DNA from: Eubacteriales bacterium
GTDB taxonomy: Bacteria > Bacillota > Clostridia > Acetivibrionales > JANLFN01
Direction: 5' to 3'
NCBI GenBank assembly: GCA_024655885.1
Contig: JANLFN010000017.1
Coordinates: 1-49,990, forward strand
Length of the DNA stretch: 49,990 bases
The notes under the pieces were generated by a model, which was not told the DNA's origin, made no database searches, and saw only the letters and a list, made by a program, of their open reading frames with translations. The position numbers and the translations under genes are program-made. Shown here one piece after another: positions 15,666 through 24,649 of this stretch; the stretch's first letter is position 1, and every line of letters starts with the position of its first letter.

Positions 15666-16310
15666 TTAGGCCTTTCCCTCTTCAAGATATTTCTCTAATT
15701 TACGTTTTACTCTCTGTAGCGCATTGTCAATCGATTTTACACGCCTGTCCAGGTCCTCGCCGATTTCCTGGTATGATTTGCCTTGCAAATACAGGGACAA
15801 GACCTCCCATTCCAAGCCGCTCAATATCTCTCCCATTTTCATCTCTATCCCCGTAAACTCTTCCCTGTTGATGACCATTTCCTCCGGGTCTGCAACCCTT
15901 TCTTCGCTGATAACATCCATAAGCGTACGGTCGGATTCTTCGTCGAAAATAGGCTTATTAAGAGAAACGTAGGAATTCAGAGGGATGTGTTTTTGTCTTG
16001 TAGCCGTTTTAATTGCCGTAATAATCTGCCTTGTGATGCAGAGCTCCGCAAAGGCGCGGAAGGATGAAAGCTTGTCCTCTCTAAAGTCTCTAATCGCCTT
16101 ATAAAGGCCTATCATCCCTTCCTGGATAATATCTTCCCTGTCGGCGCCAATAAGAAAATAGGTTCTTGCTTTGGCACGAACAAAACTTTTGTACTTGTTT
16201 ATTAGATATTCGAGGGCTTTATTATTACCTGACCTTGCATACTCAATTATTTCCTCATCAAGCAACGCACCATAAGAAACCGGTGCCTCGGCATGCACAT
16301 CCGACTTCAA
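15666..16310 (-). CDS. sigH: RNA polymerase sigma factor SigH (Spo0H)
   Basis: A 214-residue sigma-70 family protein of SigH type, which directs transition-phase and early sporulation transcription. Region 2 is clear (D-R-E-D-I-I-Q-E-G-M-I-G-L-Y-K-A-I-R-D-F at about 56-75), followed by the S-S-F-R-A-F-A segment. Region 4 has the helix-turn-helix G-K-S-Y-Q-E-I-G-E-D-L. The start is a TTG at 16310 with a G-rich Shine-Dalgarno nine bases upstream, which would moderate its level. It is the last protein gene of the cysE-to-sigH row, followed by tRNA-Gly and tRNA-Thr. In many Clostridia secE and nusG come next; here the ICE remnant stands in that position. Confidence 0.93.
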   Translation of the reverse strand: MKSDVHAEAPVSYGALLDEEIIEYARSGNNKALEYLINKYKSFVRAKARTYFLIGADREDIIQEGMIGLYKAIRDFREDKLSSFRAFAELCITRQIITAIKTATRQKHIPLNSYVSLNKPIFDEESDRTLMDVISEERVADPEEMVINREEFTGIEMKMGEILSGLEWEVLSLYLQGKSYQEIGEDLDRRVKSIDNALQRVKRKLEKYLEEGKA

Positions 16311-16428
16311 TATAACGCCCCCCCAGTATATGCAAAAAATCCGAATGCATTTATAATCCTATAATTCAGCTGTTCCGAACAGAGTACACACATACATAAT
16401 TATACGTAAGACCAACTTTTATGTCAAG

Positions 16429-16938
16429 TTAAAACTTACTCCTTCGCATTTTCTCCAGTTTCTCCAACATTTCGGGTTTTATGCGGGATTCTATGGTATT
16501 TACCCTGTCAATCTTTCTATTTTCCCCCGAATCCGCCCTCCTGGAGGCTAAGGAGATCTCTTCCTTCAACTCCCACGGCGTCATTCGGATGCCGCCGTTG
16601 CTTAAAATTATCGTCTGCTCAAGGTAATCGGATGTTACAACCCTGATTGTACAAGTATTTCCCAGTTTGTGAACAAATTTTTCAATGTAATTATCGGCTG
16701 TTTCATTTTCTCTTGTGAATACCACCGTCAGGTTATCGAAAATTTCCTGCTTTTCCTGGCTCCCTTTTACCAGATGGGCGTCGAAAACCACAATCGTATT
16801 TATTTTTTTATAGCCCTGGTAATTCGATAGGATATTGAGCAGCTTATTCCTGCATTCCTCCAGGGTTTCATTCTTTAGATCAAAAACATCGCCCCAGGCG
16901 TTGATCACGTTGTATCCGTCTATTATCAAGTACTCCAT
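16429..16938 (-). CDS. rae1: Rae1/YacP NYN-domain ribosome-associated endoribonuclease
   Basis: A 169-residue PIN/NYN-domain protein equal in size to Bacillus subtilis YacP (Rae1), which cleaves mRNA in the ribosomal A site. Acidic nuclease positions are visible: Y-L-I-I-D-G-Y-N-V-I at 3-12, V-V-F-D-A-H-L-V at about 49-56, and T-A-D-N-Y-I-E at about 80-86, followed by V-V-T-S-D. It starts six bases after the end of rlmB, so the two are co-translated or coupled. Gene order rlmB-yacP-sigH is conserved in Firmicutes, which supports the assignment. Confidence 0.92.
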   Translation of the reverse strand: MEYLIIDGYNVINAWGDVFDLKNETLEECRNKLLNILSNYQGYKKINTIVVFDAHLVKGSQEKQEIFDNLTVVFTRENETADNYIEKFVHKLGNTCTIRVVTSDYLEQTIILSNGGIRMTPWELKEEISLASRRADSGENRKIDRVNTIESRIKPEMLEKLEKMRRSKF

Positions 16939-16944
16939 GAAACG

Positions 16945-17781
16945 TTACCGTTTTCCTCTTTGTCTAAGAATTTCATACAATACAATAGCCCCTGCAACAG
17001 CGGCGTTTAAGGATGAAATTCGGCCATGCATCGGAATGTTCACCAAAAAATCGCACTTTTCCCGCACAAGCCGGCTTATGCCTTCACCTTCACTTCCTAT
17101 AACCAGGGCAATGGAGCCCGTCAAATCAGTTTCATAAAAGGGCTTTTCACCTGAAGCGTCGGTCCCTACAACCCAGATATTTTTCTTTTTTAAATACTCG
17201 ATGGTCTGGGCAATATTCGTGACCTTTGCTACAGGCACATACTCCACCGCACCGGCGGAAGCCTTGGACACCGCCGCAGTCAATCCTACAGCCCTTCTTT
17301 TGGGTATGATTACGCCATGAGCCCCTACCGCATCGGCGGTTCTTAAAACCGAGCCCAGGTTGTGGGTATCGGTTATTTCATCCAGTATGATGAGAAAAGC
17401 GGGTTCTCCCTTTGCATCCACTTCTTCCAGAATATCGTCAATATCCACATATTCCTTCACCGCAGCGTATGCAATGACCCCCTGGTGTGCGTGTGTTGAC
17501 GCAAGGCTGTCCAGCCTGGCCTTTTCGACCTCCTGCACCACAATTCTTTTTTCTTTGGCAAGGGATAGGATGTGCTTTATAGACCCTTCCCTCTCCCCTT
17601 TGGCCACCAGTATTTTGTCAATGGGCCTGTTTGATTTTAAGGCCTCAAGCACCGGATTTCTTCCCTCGATTTTATCCAAATGCTCACCGGAAAGGTCCTT
17701 TTGGGCCTGTTTCTCTTTCGGTCCGGCTCCTGAAGTCCATTTATTCCCTCCCGGATTTTTTTCCCGGTTCGTTCTCGCCAT
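16945..17781 (-). CDS. rlmB: 23S rRNA (guanosine-2'-O)-methyltransferase RlmB
   Basis: SpoU/TrmH-family knotted methyltransferase, about 278 residues, that 2'-O-methylates a 23S rRNA guanosine using S-adenosylmethionine. The N-terminal substrate-binding domain begins I-E-G-R-N-P-V-L-E-A-L. The three SpoU motifs follow: D-T-H-N-L-G-S-V-L-R-T-A, L-V-I-G-S-E-G-E-G-I-S, and I-P-M-H-G-R-I-S-S-L-N-A-A-V-A at the C-terminus. An unusually polar, Lys/Gly-rich stretch precedes the domain, as in several Clostridia. ATG 17781 is preferred over GTG 17787 for its spacing from GGAAGAG, but either is possible. Confidence 0.93.
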   Translation of the reverse strand: MARTNREKNPGGNKWTSGAGPKEKQAQKDLSGEHLDKIEGRNPVLEALKSNRPIDKILVAKGEREGSIKHILSLAKEKRIVVQEVEKARLDSLASTHAHQGVIAYAAVKEYVDIDDILEEVDAKGEPAFLIILDEITDTHNLGSVLRTADAVGAHGVIIPKRRAVGLTAAVSKASAGAVEYVPVAKVTNIAQTIEYLKKKNIWVVGTDASGEKPFYETDLTGSIALVIGSEGEGISRLVREKCDFLVNIPMHGRISSLNAAVAGAIVLYEILRQRGKR

Positions 17782-17966
17782 TTTCACTCATCTCTTCCAT
17801 TAAGCGATGTTAAATATTTGGTTTCATCCGTGTATATCCTTTTATTCCCTCTTACTTGATGAAGGGGTCCGTCGTATCACCAATATCAAAAATCACAGCC
17901 CTAAATTGATGCATCAATATCCAATACAAAGGGGCGACAACCTGCATAAATTCCAAAGAACCAGGG

Positions 17967-18401
17967 TTAGCCCTGGTTCTTGATCTCTGAAACCGACATC
18001 TTTAAAATGCGCATAAGGCGGCTGTAGTCCTTTTTTAGGTAAAGGTAGCCGATTAAGGATTCAAACCCCGTTGCATATTTGTATTCGGTCACATTCGCGT
18101 TTTTCGGTATGGTGCCCGATTTCGCGTTTCTGCCCCTGCGCACAATATCCAGTTCCTCCGGGGACAAGGAATCCATAAGCCTGTGGATTATATCCGACTG
18201 CGCCTTTGCCTTCACGAAATCAGTAGAGCGCTTATGAAGCCTGTGCACAGGAGCATTTTCCTCGCTGACAATCAGGGTTCGGACATAGAGCTCATAAACC
18301 GCGTCTCCCATGTATGCGAGGAGCAGGGGTGAATACCGTCCCTCTTCAATACCACTGAAATTAAATTCGCCTGCCAAGGTTTGTAAAAAGTTCTCATTCA
18401 T
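17967..18401 (-). CDS. mrnC: Mini-ribonuclease III
   Basis: A 144-residue RNase III catalytic domain without a dsRNA-binding domain, which matures 23S rRNA ends in Firmicutes. The signature L-A-Y-M-G-D-A-V-Y-E is at about 29-38 with the metal-binding Asp and Glu. The second acidic patch follows R-G-R-N-A-K-S-G-T, at E-Y-K-Y-A-T-G-F-E-S-L-I-G-Y-L-Y. It sits between cysS and rlmB as in Bacillus and Clostridium, about 90 bases after cysS. Confidence 0.93.
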   Translation of the reverse strand: MNENFLQTLAGEFNFSGIEEGRYSPLLLAYMGDAVYELYVRTLIVSEENAPVHRLHKRSTDFVKAKAQSDIIHRLMDSLSPEELDIVRRGRNAKSGTIPKNANVTEYKYATGFESLIGYLYLKKDYSRLMRILKMSVSEIKNQG

Positions 18402-18494
18402 CCGTTCTTTTATATCCTCTAAAAAAATAATCCATCCTTTTATCTGCCGTCTTTCAAACCATTAATTTTAAACTTTGAAAGGCAATGCTTCCAT

Positions 18495-19883
18495 TCACTT
18501 CCGCACAACTTTTACCCCCTGGGGCGTGTCCTCAAGGGTTATTCCCATGGCCTTCAGCGTATCTCTTATTTCGTCCGCCTTTTGCCAGTTTTTTTCCTTC
18601 CTGGCCTGCTGACGCCGGTTGATCAAGTCCTCTATTTCCGGTTCCAGTTCAGGCGCCTTCTCCTCTTTCTCCCTTACCTTGTCCAAATCCAGTCCCAGTA
18701 TGGAATCAAAATTAAGCAGCAGTTCATACAGCCCCTGGGATTTGGCAGGCTGCCTTATAACACTCCACACCACGCCAAGGGCTTTGGGGATATTCAAGTC
18801 ATCGTTTACCGCCTCTTCAAACTCTCTCTTAAATTGGGAAACGACGCCGCTCTCAACCCTCTCGTTGCCCTTTTTATGAGCCCATGCGCCTTCCAGGAGC
18901 CGGTCGAGGGACACCTGTGCCGCCTGAAGGCCATCCCACGTAAAGTTCAGTTTACTCCTGTAGTGGGCATTCAGGCAAAAATATCGGAAGGCCAGAGGGT
19001 TAAAGCCCTTTGCTTTTAAATCGGCAACGGTATAAGTATTGCCAAGGCTTTTGGACATTTTTCCGTTATCCACCAGCAAAAACTCTCCATGCATCCAGCG
19101 CCTTACTGCCGGTTTGCCGAGAAGCGCCTGGGACTGGGCTATTTCATTTTCATGATGGACCGGAATATGGTCCACTCCCCCGGTGTGGATGTCAAAAAAA
19201 TCTCCCAGGTACTTCCTGCTCATGGCCGAGCATTCTATATGCCAGCCGGGATAGCCCATTCCCCATGGGCTGGGCCACTGCATAATATGCTCCCTGGGCG
19301 CTTTCTTCCACAGCGCAAAATCGGCAGGATGCCTTTTTTCCTCATTGATTTCAACCCTGGCACCTGCAATCTGCCCCTCAAGGTCTATCCCTGAGAGTTT
19401 CCCGTAATCCTTAAACTTGCCTATATCAAAATAAATCCCGTCACTGGTTTCATAGCCGTACCCCTTTTCAATCAAGCCCCGGACAAATTCGATCATTTCA
19501 GGGATATGCTCGGTGGCCTTGGGCACAAGCTCGGGTTTTTCTATATTCAAGGCCTTAATATCGTTGAAGAAAACCTCCGTATAGTAGCCGGCGATCTCCC
19601 AGGGTGATTTTTTTTGCTCTTTGGCTGTTTTCATCATTTTGTCTTCGCCTTCATCCGCGTCGGAAACGAGATGCCCCACATCGGTAATATTCATAACATG
19701 CTTTAACTTATAGCCGTTGTACTTGAGAACTCTTCTTAATATATCCATAAACACATAGGTTCTCAAATTTCCAATATGTGCGTAGCTATAAACCGTTGGT
19801 CCGCATGAGTATATTCTTACTTCCTCTCCCTCCAGCGGTTCAAATTCTTCTTTTTCTCTCGACAGCGTATTATACAGTTTCAT
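18495..19883 (-). CDS. cysS: Cysteinyl-tRNA synthetase
   Basis: A 462-residue class I aminoacyl-tRNA synthetase that charges tRNA-Cys. Signatures: C-G-P-T-V-Y at 27-32 with the zinc-binding Cys, the HIGH-type H-I-G-N at 36-39, the zinc ligands I-E-C-S-A-M and [13 protein letters not shown], and K-M-S-K-S for ATP binding. The DALR-type and C-terminal helical parts are complete. It follows cysE by about 140 bases and should be under the same Cys T-box control. Confidence 0.96.
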   Translation of the reverse strand: MKLYNTLSREKEEFEPLEGEEVRIYSCGPTVYSYAHIGNLRTYVFMDILRRVLKYNGYKLKHVMNITDVGHLVSDADEGEDKMMKTAKEQKKSPWEIAGYYTEVFFNDIKALNIEKPELVPKATEHIPEMIEFVRGLIEKGYGYETSDGIYFDIGKFKDYGKLSGIDLEGQIAGARVEINEEKRHPADFALWKKAPREHIMQWPSPWGMGYPGWHIECSAMSRKYLGDFFDIHTGGVDHIPVHHENEIAQSQALLGKPAVRRWMHGEFLLVDNGKMSKSLGNTYTVADLKAKGFNPLAFRYFCLNAHYRSKLNFTWDGLQAAQVSLDRLLEGAWAHKKGNERVESGVVSQFKREFEEAVNDDLNIPKALGVVWSVIRQPAKSQGLYELLLNFDSILGLDLDKVREKEEKAPELEPEIEDLINRRQQARKEKNWQKADEIRDTLKAMGITLEDTPQGVKVVRK

Positions 19884-20020
19884 TCGCTTCCCCTTCTCTC
19901 AAATGCGTATAAGCCGTTGGCTGTATACCCGGCAATAAAATATAATTATATAGTAACACGTAGCAAGAGGGCTAAGTATGAAATTCACAATAATTATTTT
20001 ATACAAAATTTGCAGTCTTG

Positions 20021-20731
20021 TCATTCATTTTCGCGCCGAATATTGACATAACTTTCATGCACGGTTGTCTTCAGTTTATTATCCAGCGGCATTTCACCCT
20101 TGACGGAAGTCATATTCTCCAGCCGTTCAATTCTGGCCAGCAGCCTGCACAATTCCTGGGCCACAGGATCAGGCATATGAATCTGGTCCAGTTCAATAGA
20201 GGCGGCCACCTTCTTGCCGTCCTTTTTAACCGCTCTGCCGGGAACTCCCATAACGGTAGTATCCGGTTCAACCTCACTGAGCACAACGGCATTGGCGCCG
20301 ATTCTTGCGTTGTCGCCCACCTTAAAAGGACCGAGAATTTTTGCTCCTGCGCCGATCAACACATTGTTCCCGATGGTAGGGTGTCTTTTTCCTTTATCCT
20401 TCCCTGTTCCCCCCAGCGTAACCCCGTGGTAGATAGTGCAGTTATCGCCGACCTCGGCCGTTTCACCTATGACCACACCCATACCGTGGTCGATGAACAG
20501 CGCCCTCCCGATTATTGCGCCGGGATGGATCTCAATCCCCGTTATGAACCTGCCTATCTGTGATATCCACCTGGCTATAAAAAAGACATTTCTTTTATAG
20601 AACCAGTGCGCAACTCTATGAAACAAGATAGCGTGAAATCCCGGGTAGAGGAATATGACCTCCAGCACACTCTTTGCCGCCGGGTCTCTCTGTGCAATTG
20701 ACTTCGCATCACTTAGCAGCTCTTTAAACAT
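20021..20731 (-). CDS. cysE: Serine O-acetyltransferase
   Basis: A 236-residue CysE of the short type typical of Firmicutes. It transfers acetyl from acetyl-CoA to L-serine in the first step of cysteine synthesis. A helical N-terminal domain with F-H-R-V-A-H-W-F-Y is followed by the left-handed beta-helix of hexapeptide repeats ([30 protein letters not shown]). The active-site His residues lie in I-D-H-G and R-H-P-T. A Cys-type T-box leader directly upstream makes its expression depend on uncharged tRNA-Cys. It is first in the cysE-cysS-mrnC-rlmB-rae1-sigH row. Confidence 0.96.
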   Translation of the reverse strand: MFKELLSDAKSIAQRDPAAKSVLEVIFLYPGFHAILFHRVAHWFYKRNVFFIARWISQIGRFITGIEIHPGAIIGRALFIDHGMGVVIGETAEVGDNCTIYHGVTLGGTGKDKGKRHPTIGNNVLIGAGAKILGPFKVGDNARIGANAVVLSEVEPDTTVMGVPGRAVKKDGKKVAASIELDQIHMPDPVAQELCRLLARIERLENMTSVKGEMPLDNKLKTTVHESYVNIRRENE

Positions 20732-20787
20732 AATATTGCCCCTTAATCCAAAATTTAATCCTGTTGTACTATTCGCTTACACATTTG

Positions 20788-21024
20788 AAAAAACCCCGCC
20801 TCATTGTATGCAATAGAGGCGAGGTCTTCGCGGTTCCACTCTAATTAGATAAACCATCTCGTCGGCATAACGGAGCTTCTCCGTGAAAACCTAACCCTTT
20901 TAAGGCTCAGCCTTCAAATTCACAGGTGCACTTTCCCCCACCGCCGCCCGGAACAGCTTTCAGCCAGTGGCTGCTCCTCTCTGAAGGGATAAGCAAGGTA
21001 CTCTACCTGATCATTATTTCTTAC
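20788..21024 (-). promoter_or_regulatory. T-box riboswitch (cysteine type) upstream of cysE
   Basis: Contains the canonical T-box AGAGTGGAACCGCG (20842-20829, minus strand), which pairs with the tRNA acceptor end. A terminator follows: stem around CCTCGCCTC/GAGGCGGGG at 20824-20794 and a T-run at 20793-20788. Upstream are Stem I-like structures. A TGC followed by A at 20930-20928 is a plausible Cys specifier codon. The T-box and terminator are seen directly; the exact specifier is inference supported by the cysE-cysS genes it controls. Confidence 0.92.
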
Positions 21025-21158
21025 CATATTGTTTAGTTTTAATTTTATCAGAAGAAATATGCTATGTAAATACTGTGTGGGCTTGAATTATCCCGATGAA
21101 ATTGCCCGCAGCAAAAAATTAGGGATAGAATTTACTATCCCTTTCCCTGTTACTTATT

Positions 21159-22109
21159 TTATTCCTGACGCCCGTGCTTATGGTGCTCCTCCATCCCTTG
21201 TACCATTTCCTCTTCTTCCTCCAGAGCCCCCGGGAAATCAAATTTTTGGGGCGGGAAGAATTCGTCCACAGGAAATTCAATTGTTTCAAACAGTTCGCAA
21301 GGATTTTCATCCGTTGATGCTATGCACTCTTTATTGGGAACACAGAAATCAAAGGCCGGTATAAGCAGCTGTACAAGCCTTGCAAGCTTGATTATTGAAA
21401 ACAAGCCGATGGTTACTACAACCCTTCTCGAAGGAATATGGCCTTCATGTCTTGCTTCGTCAGTCCCTCTTTCGTCGCTATCAAACTCCACATCCTCTTC
21501 ATCTTCAATGGCTTCCAAAATCCTTCCGGGTACCTGGTCGATGCAGGAGCAGTCGTCAAAGAGTTTATCCAAAACATCTTCTATTTTCGCATTGAGGCAT
21601 ATGGGCTCTGCCACCTCCACTTTGGCAATAGGCTGGTTATCCTGCTGCAAGGATGAAGCCGCAGGTGAATATGGTTCAACATAATGGGACTTGAATATCT
21701 TTACATTGCCTTCCGAGCCGAACAAGACCACCTTCTTGCTGAACACTACAATGCCCTGTCTGGGTATGGCCCTTGTGCCCCCGGTCATCTTCGGGACAAA
21801 GAAATCTAAGGAAACTTTGATGAAAAACTTGACATCTACCGTAAAAAATCCTCTTTTGAACGGGACCTCTTCCACATCGGTAAAAACATCAAGCACCACC
21901 GATCTTTTGCACTTGACGTTAATTGCCCTGTTTATAATCCTTTGCATACTTTCAGGATTTTTGAACAAAACTTTTGCATTCTCTATGCAGTCCTTTTCTT
22001 TACAGGAGTCATATATTTTTTCAACCTGTATGCATACCGCTTCCCTGATCTTTGACAAATCTTTTTCGCTTATCAATCCCGCAACAACTTTGTCATGATT
22101 ATAGCTCAT
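21159..22109 (-). CDS. Uncharacterised Cys-containing protein, surface/spore-like family, paralogue 1
   Basis: A 316-residue protein of no named family that I recognise. The middle is a predicted beta-rich domain (R-G-F-F-T-V-D-V-K-F-F-I-K-V). The C-terminal block V-Q-L-L-I-P-A-F-D-F-C, then N-K-E-C and F-F-P-P-Q-K-F-D-F, recurs in the protein at 39024-39845, so the two are paralogues. There is no signal peptide; the C-terminus is acidic and then His-rich. Pairs of conserved Cys residues and this layout resemble clostridial spore-coat proteins, but that is inference. It has its own transcription unit between the T-box region and a divergent plus-strand gene. Confidence 0.5.
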   Translation of the reverse strand: MSYNHDKVVAGLISEKDLSKIREAVCIQVEKIYDSCKEKDCIENAKVLFKNPESMQRIINRAINVKCKRSVVLDVFTDVEEVPFKRGFFTVDVKFFIKVSLDFFVPKMTGGTRAIPRQGIVVFSKKVVLFGSEGNVKIFKSHYVEPYSPAASSLQQDNQPIAKVEVAEPICLNAKIEDVLDKLFDDCSCIDQVPGRILEAIEDEEDVEFDSDERGTDEARHEGHIPSRRVVVTIGLFSIIKLARLVQLLIPAFDFCVPNKECIASTDENPCELFETIEFPVDEFFPPQKFDFPGALEEEEEMVQGMEEHHKHGRQE

Positions 22110-22383
22110 TGCATCATCCCCCTTAACTTATAAGCTATTTTTTGATTTCCCTCTCAATTACATAATATGTTGCCCTCCGTATTTGGTGATATATTAATGA
22201 ATTTTTAATCGATATGTTTTACAACGCTTCTTTTGCGCTATTTTTCAGATATCACAGCCGGCAACGGCTGGCTGCCTGATGTAAATTCTTTTGTGCAGCA
22301 TATAATAAACAAAGAAAAATCATATATATATATTATTGCCCCATAATAGAATTCGGTTCTTGATTTTTAGTGAGGTGGAATAA

Positions 22384-23775
22384 ATGTATAATTCTAATAA
22401 TAAACAGTACATATTCAAGCAGTCCTCCGGCAAGGTATTCAACTTCTTTTATGAAGAAAAGCTGGGTCTTTGCTATAGTGTGCTTACCAATCAAAAAACC
22501 TGGACAGAGCCCGTCTCTCTTCAAAAGAACATACATTATAATTTTCATATGGATATGGACTATGAGGATTGTTTCCACATCATTTACCAGGATAAGCAGG
22601 GGAATATATTCTACAGCAAAATGGGCAACGACAGCATAAGTACGGTTCCGGTGCTAAACAGCAAACAGGCGTCTTCATACAACAAGCATCTATTCCTCGT
22701 CCATTCAAAAAACGCCATGCATTTTTTTTATACCCTTCAGCACAACAATTCGACTATGCTGGCCCATCAAATCCTTGCAAACGGCCAGGCCGAAGTACCC
22801 AAAATTATTGATTACGTAATGGACAACACTTGCCCCTATACGGTCATTTGCGATAAATCAGGCAGCATCTACGCTTTCTACCAGTCCTCCGACGGCAGGT
22901 ATATCCAGCTGGGATATAAAAGATACCTGCAGCCTCAAAAGCTATGGGGGGAATTCGTCCCAATAACAAAACTCAAGGGTATTGCAGAGTACCCCAGGGC
23001 TGTTGTCGACAGCAAAGGCACCATCCATCTATGCTACCAGTGCCGTTTCGAAAAGTACAACAATCTGATTTACCAGCAGAAGGTCCCGGACAGGAACATG
23101 TGGACCAATGAATTTACCGTCCACTCCTCGTCCCATTCCTTTGCCGATTTCTCCGTTGTCTGTACCGGCAGCGACATCACCGTCTATTGGGTAAGGGATG
23201 ATATTATATACTGCAGCAGTTCCGGCGACTACGGAATCACCTGGAGCAAGCCGGCCCGGTATCCGTTTTCTGCGGGAAGGCAGATGGTATGCGTGTACTA
23301 CAAAACAAACAGCCCCTATGAAGCCGACAGAATCATTTCCTCCTGTGTTCCCGGGAGCTTTATAAACGGCTTTCGGCTGGCATTCTACAAAACCTCTGAA
23401 GATGCGGGCGGCAAAAGCATGTCCGCGGAAGAACTGCGAAAAATGATCGTCGAAAGCCTCCAGATGTTAAAAACAAGTGTGGAGGAATTAAAGGAAGCCG
23501 ATACCGCTCTCAAGGGAAACATCACAGACCTGTATTCGGCGCAGCAGAATATAAACAGGGAAATAACCAAATGCAATGTCCGATTGAGTAATATGGAAAA
23601 TGAAATAGGCCGGGCAATGGCCGCTTATAAAAATTTTGATTACAACCAGCTGAAGGAAAGATTCGTCTCCGAATTGGATTTAAAGTCCCTATTCCATCAA
23701 TATGAAATGGAGCTGCAGGAAATAAAAAGAGAAATATCTGACTTAAAAGAGGAAATGGCTCAAAAGAAGTCCTAG
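22384..23775 (+). CDS. Predicted beta-propeller plus coiled-coil protein
   Basis: A 463-residue protein with a two-part build. Residues 1 to about 335 are a series of similar blade-like repeats, each with a strand pair such as I-Y-A-F-Y-Q-S-S-D-G-R-Y and I-H-L-C-Y-Q-C-R-F-E, and an Asp-box-like turn S-G-D-Y-G-I-T-W, as in sialidase-type propellers. Residues from about 345 are a Lys/Glu-rich coiled coil. No signal peptide is present, so a spore-surface or cytoplasmic role is possible. The start follows GAGGTGG. It is one of few plus-strand genes here, divergent from paralogue 1 of the Cys-containing family. Function unknown. Confidence 0.6.
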   Translation: MYNSNNKQYIFKQSSGKVFNFFYEEKLGLCYSVLTNQKTWTEPVSLQKNIHYNFHMDMDYEDCFHIIYQDKQGNIFYSKMGNDSISTVPVLNSKQASSYNKHLFLVHSKNAMHFFYTLQHNNSTMLAHQILANGQAEVPKIIDYVMDNTCPYTVICDKSGSIYAFYQSSDGRYIQLGYKRYLQPQKLWGEFVPITKLKGIAEYPRAVVDSKGTIHLCYQCRFEKYNNLIYQQKVPDRNMWTNEFTVHSSSHSFADFSVVCTGSDITVYWVRDDIIYCSSSGDYGITWSKPARYPFSAGRQMVCVYYKTNSPYEADRIISSCVPGSFINGFRLAFYKTSEDAGGKSMSAEELRKMIVESLQMLKTSVEELKEADTALKGNITDLYSAQQNINREITKCNVRLSNMENEIGRAMAAYKNFDYNQLKERFVSELDLKSLFHQYEMELQEIKREISDLKEEMAQKKS

Positions 23776-23833
23776 CTTTTCAAGACCGGTTTAGGTAAAC
23801 TTTTCCATTAGAAGATTAAGCAGTTAAAACGAA

Positions 23834-23880
23834 AACGTCAACAAAAAACCTCCTTTGACAGGAGCTCTTCTGTTGACGTT
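23834..23880 (-). terminator. Nested hairpin terminator of the candidate small RNA
   Basis: An outer 10-bp stem AACGTCAACA/TGTTGACGTT encloses an inner CTCC/GGAG stem followed, on the minus strand, by T6. It is oriented to end a minus-strand transcript. Confidence 0.6.
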
Positions 23881-24058
23881 AAAACCCAAAATGGCGTTTC
23901 CCTATATTTTGACACCTAGCCCTACGCTAGGTGGGTGTCCTGCTGGACGCTTCAACCTTCCCCCGCCGTTGCACCCGTTCAAGCGACAAGTGTCGGAATT
24001 AGGTTGGGGCCTGATATCTACTGCCAAACACCGGACTCCCTTATGTCTGATGTAGGTT
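23881..24058 (-). ncRNA. Structured small RNA, 6S-like candidate
   Basis: No protein gene fits this stretch. On the minus strand GGTGT/ACACC and CAACCT/AGGTTG build a long interrupted stem with a central open region and an apical CGACA-CT-TGTCG hairpin. An ACCTAGC/GCTAGGT hairpin lies on the 3' strand. A TATTAT at 24068-24063 could be the -10 and a terminator follows, giving an RNA of about 190-215 bases. Size and the open central bubble fit 6S RNA. The SRP RNA signature and tmRNA features are absent. Confidence 0.4.
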
Positions 24059-24263
24059 CAAAATAATAGGTTTATCCGCTCATTTCAGGATTAATTGCAT
24101 CTTACAAAATTATTATAACATCAAAACAGCAGATTTAACAATAAAATATTATCCCTTTTAAATCATTTTTACCCAATATTCCAGTATCAGACGCTATTAT
24201 GCTTTCAAAATCAAACAATACAAGCATTTTAGCTTCTGCCGGCCCGTTTTGGCTCGATAGGTC

Positions 24264-24521
24264 TCAGTATATTTTTTCATATTTATTCTTTTTATATGCG
24301 GGAATTATTTTATAAATTTCTCTGATTGGGGTCTTATTTTTTATCCCTTCACTGACCAGGAGCTCCTTGAACTCAGCAGGAAATTTGATGCAATACCCGC
24401 ACCCATCCTTGGCGATATGGCACGGTGTAGAAACGACTTCAAAGATATAGCCCTTTTTTTCAAAAATACTGCACAGTTTATATGCAAAGTTACCTGAGTC
24501 TAATAGTGCCAGGCAGTCCAT
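24264..24521 (-). CDS. DUF3343 family protein
   Basis: An 85-residue protein of the DUF3343 family, proposed from genome context to be selenium or sulfur carriers. The family motif with Cys residues is visible: V-S-T-P-C-H-I-A-K-D-G-C-G-Y-C-I-K-F at about 30-47. The N-terminal D-C-L-A-L-L-D-S-G-N-F-A-Y-K helix is typical. It stands alone between the candidate RNA and the OGG-type glycosylase. A second, more diverged DUF3343-like gene is at 38669. The role is unproven. Confidence 0.7.
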   Translation of the reverse strand: MDCLALLDSGNFAYKLCSIFEKKGYIFEVVSTPCHIAKDGCGYCIKFPAEFKELLVSEGIKNKTPIREIYKIIPAYKKNKYEKIY

Positions 24522-24649
24522 ACCATCACTCCTTTTGCTGAAAGCGGCAGGTTAAGTTTAAGGCCGGGTTGAGAAAAATACAGTATTATAATACTGGAGG
24601 TAATCCTGGAGTGTTACTGGATTCTGTCATAGGGCAATGGCCGCCCGGT

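Noticed and set aside
23881-24058. SRP RNA or tmRNA
   Set aside because: The SRP signature around GGAAGG-AAGCAG and the tmRNA tag/resume features are absent; the fold fits 6S better.
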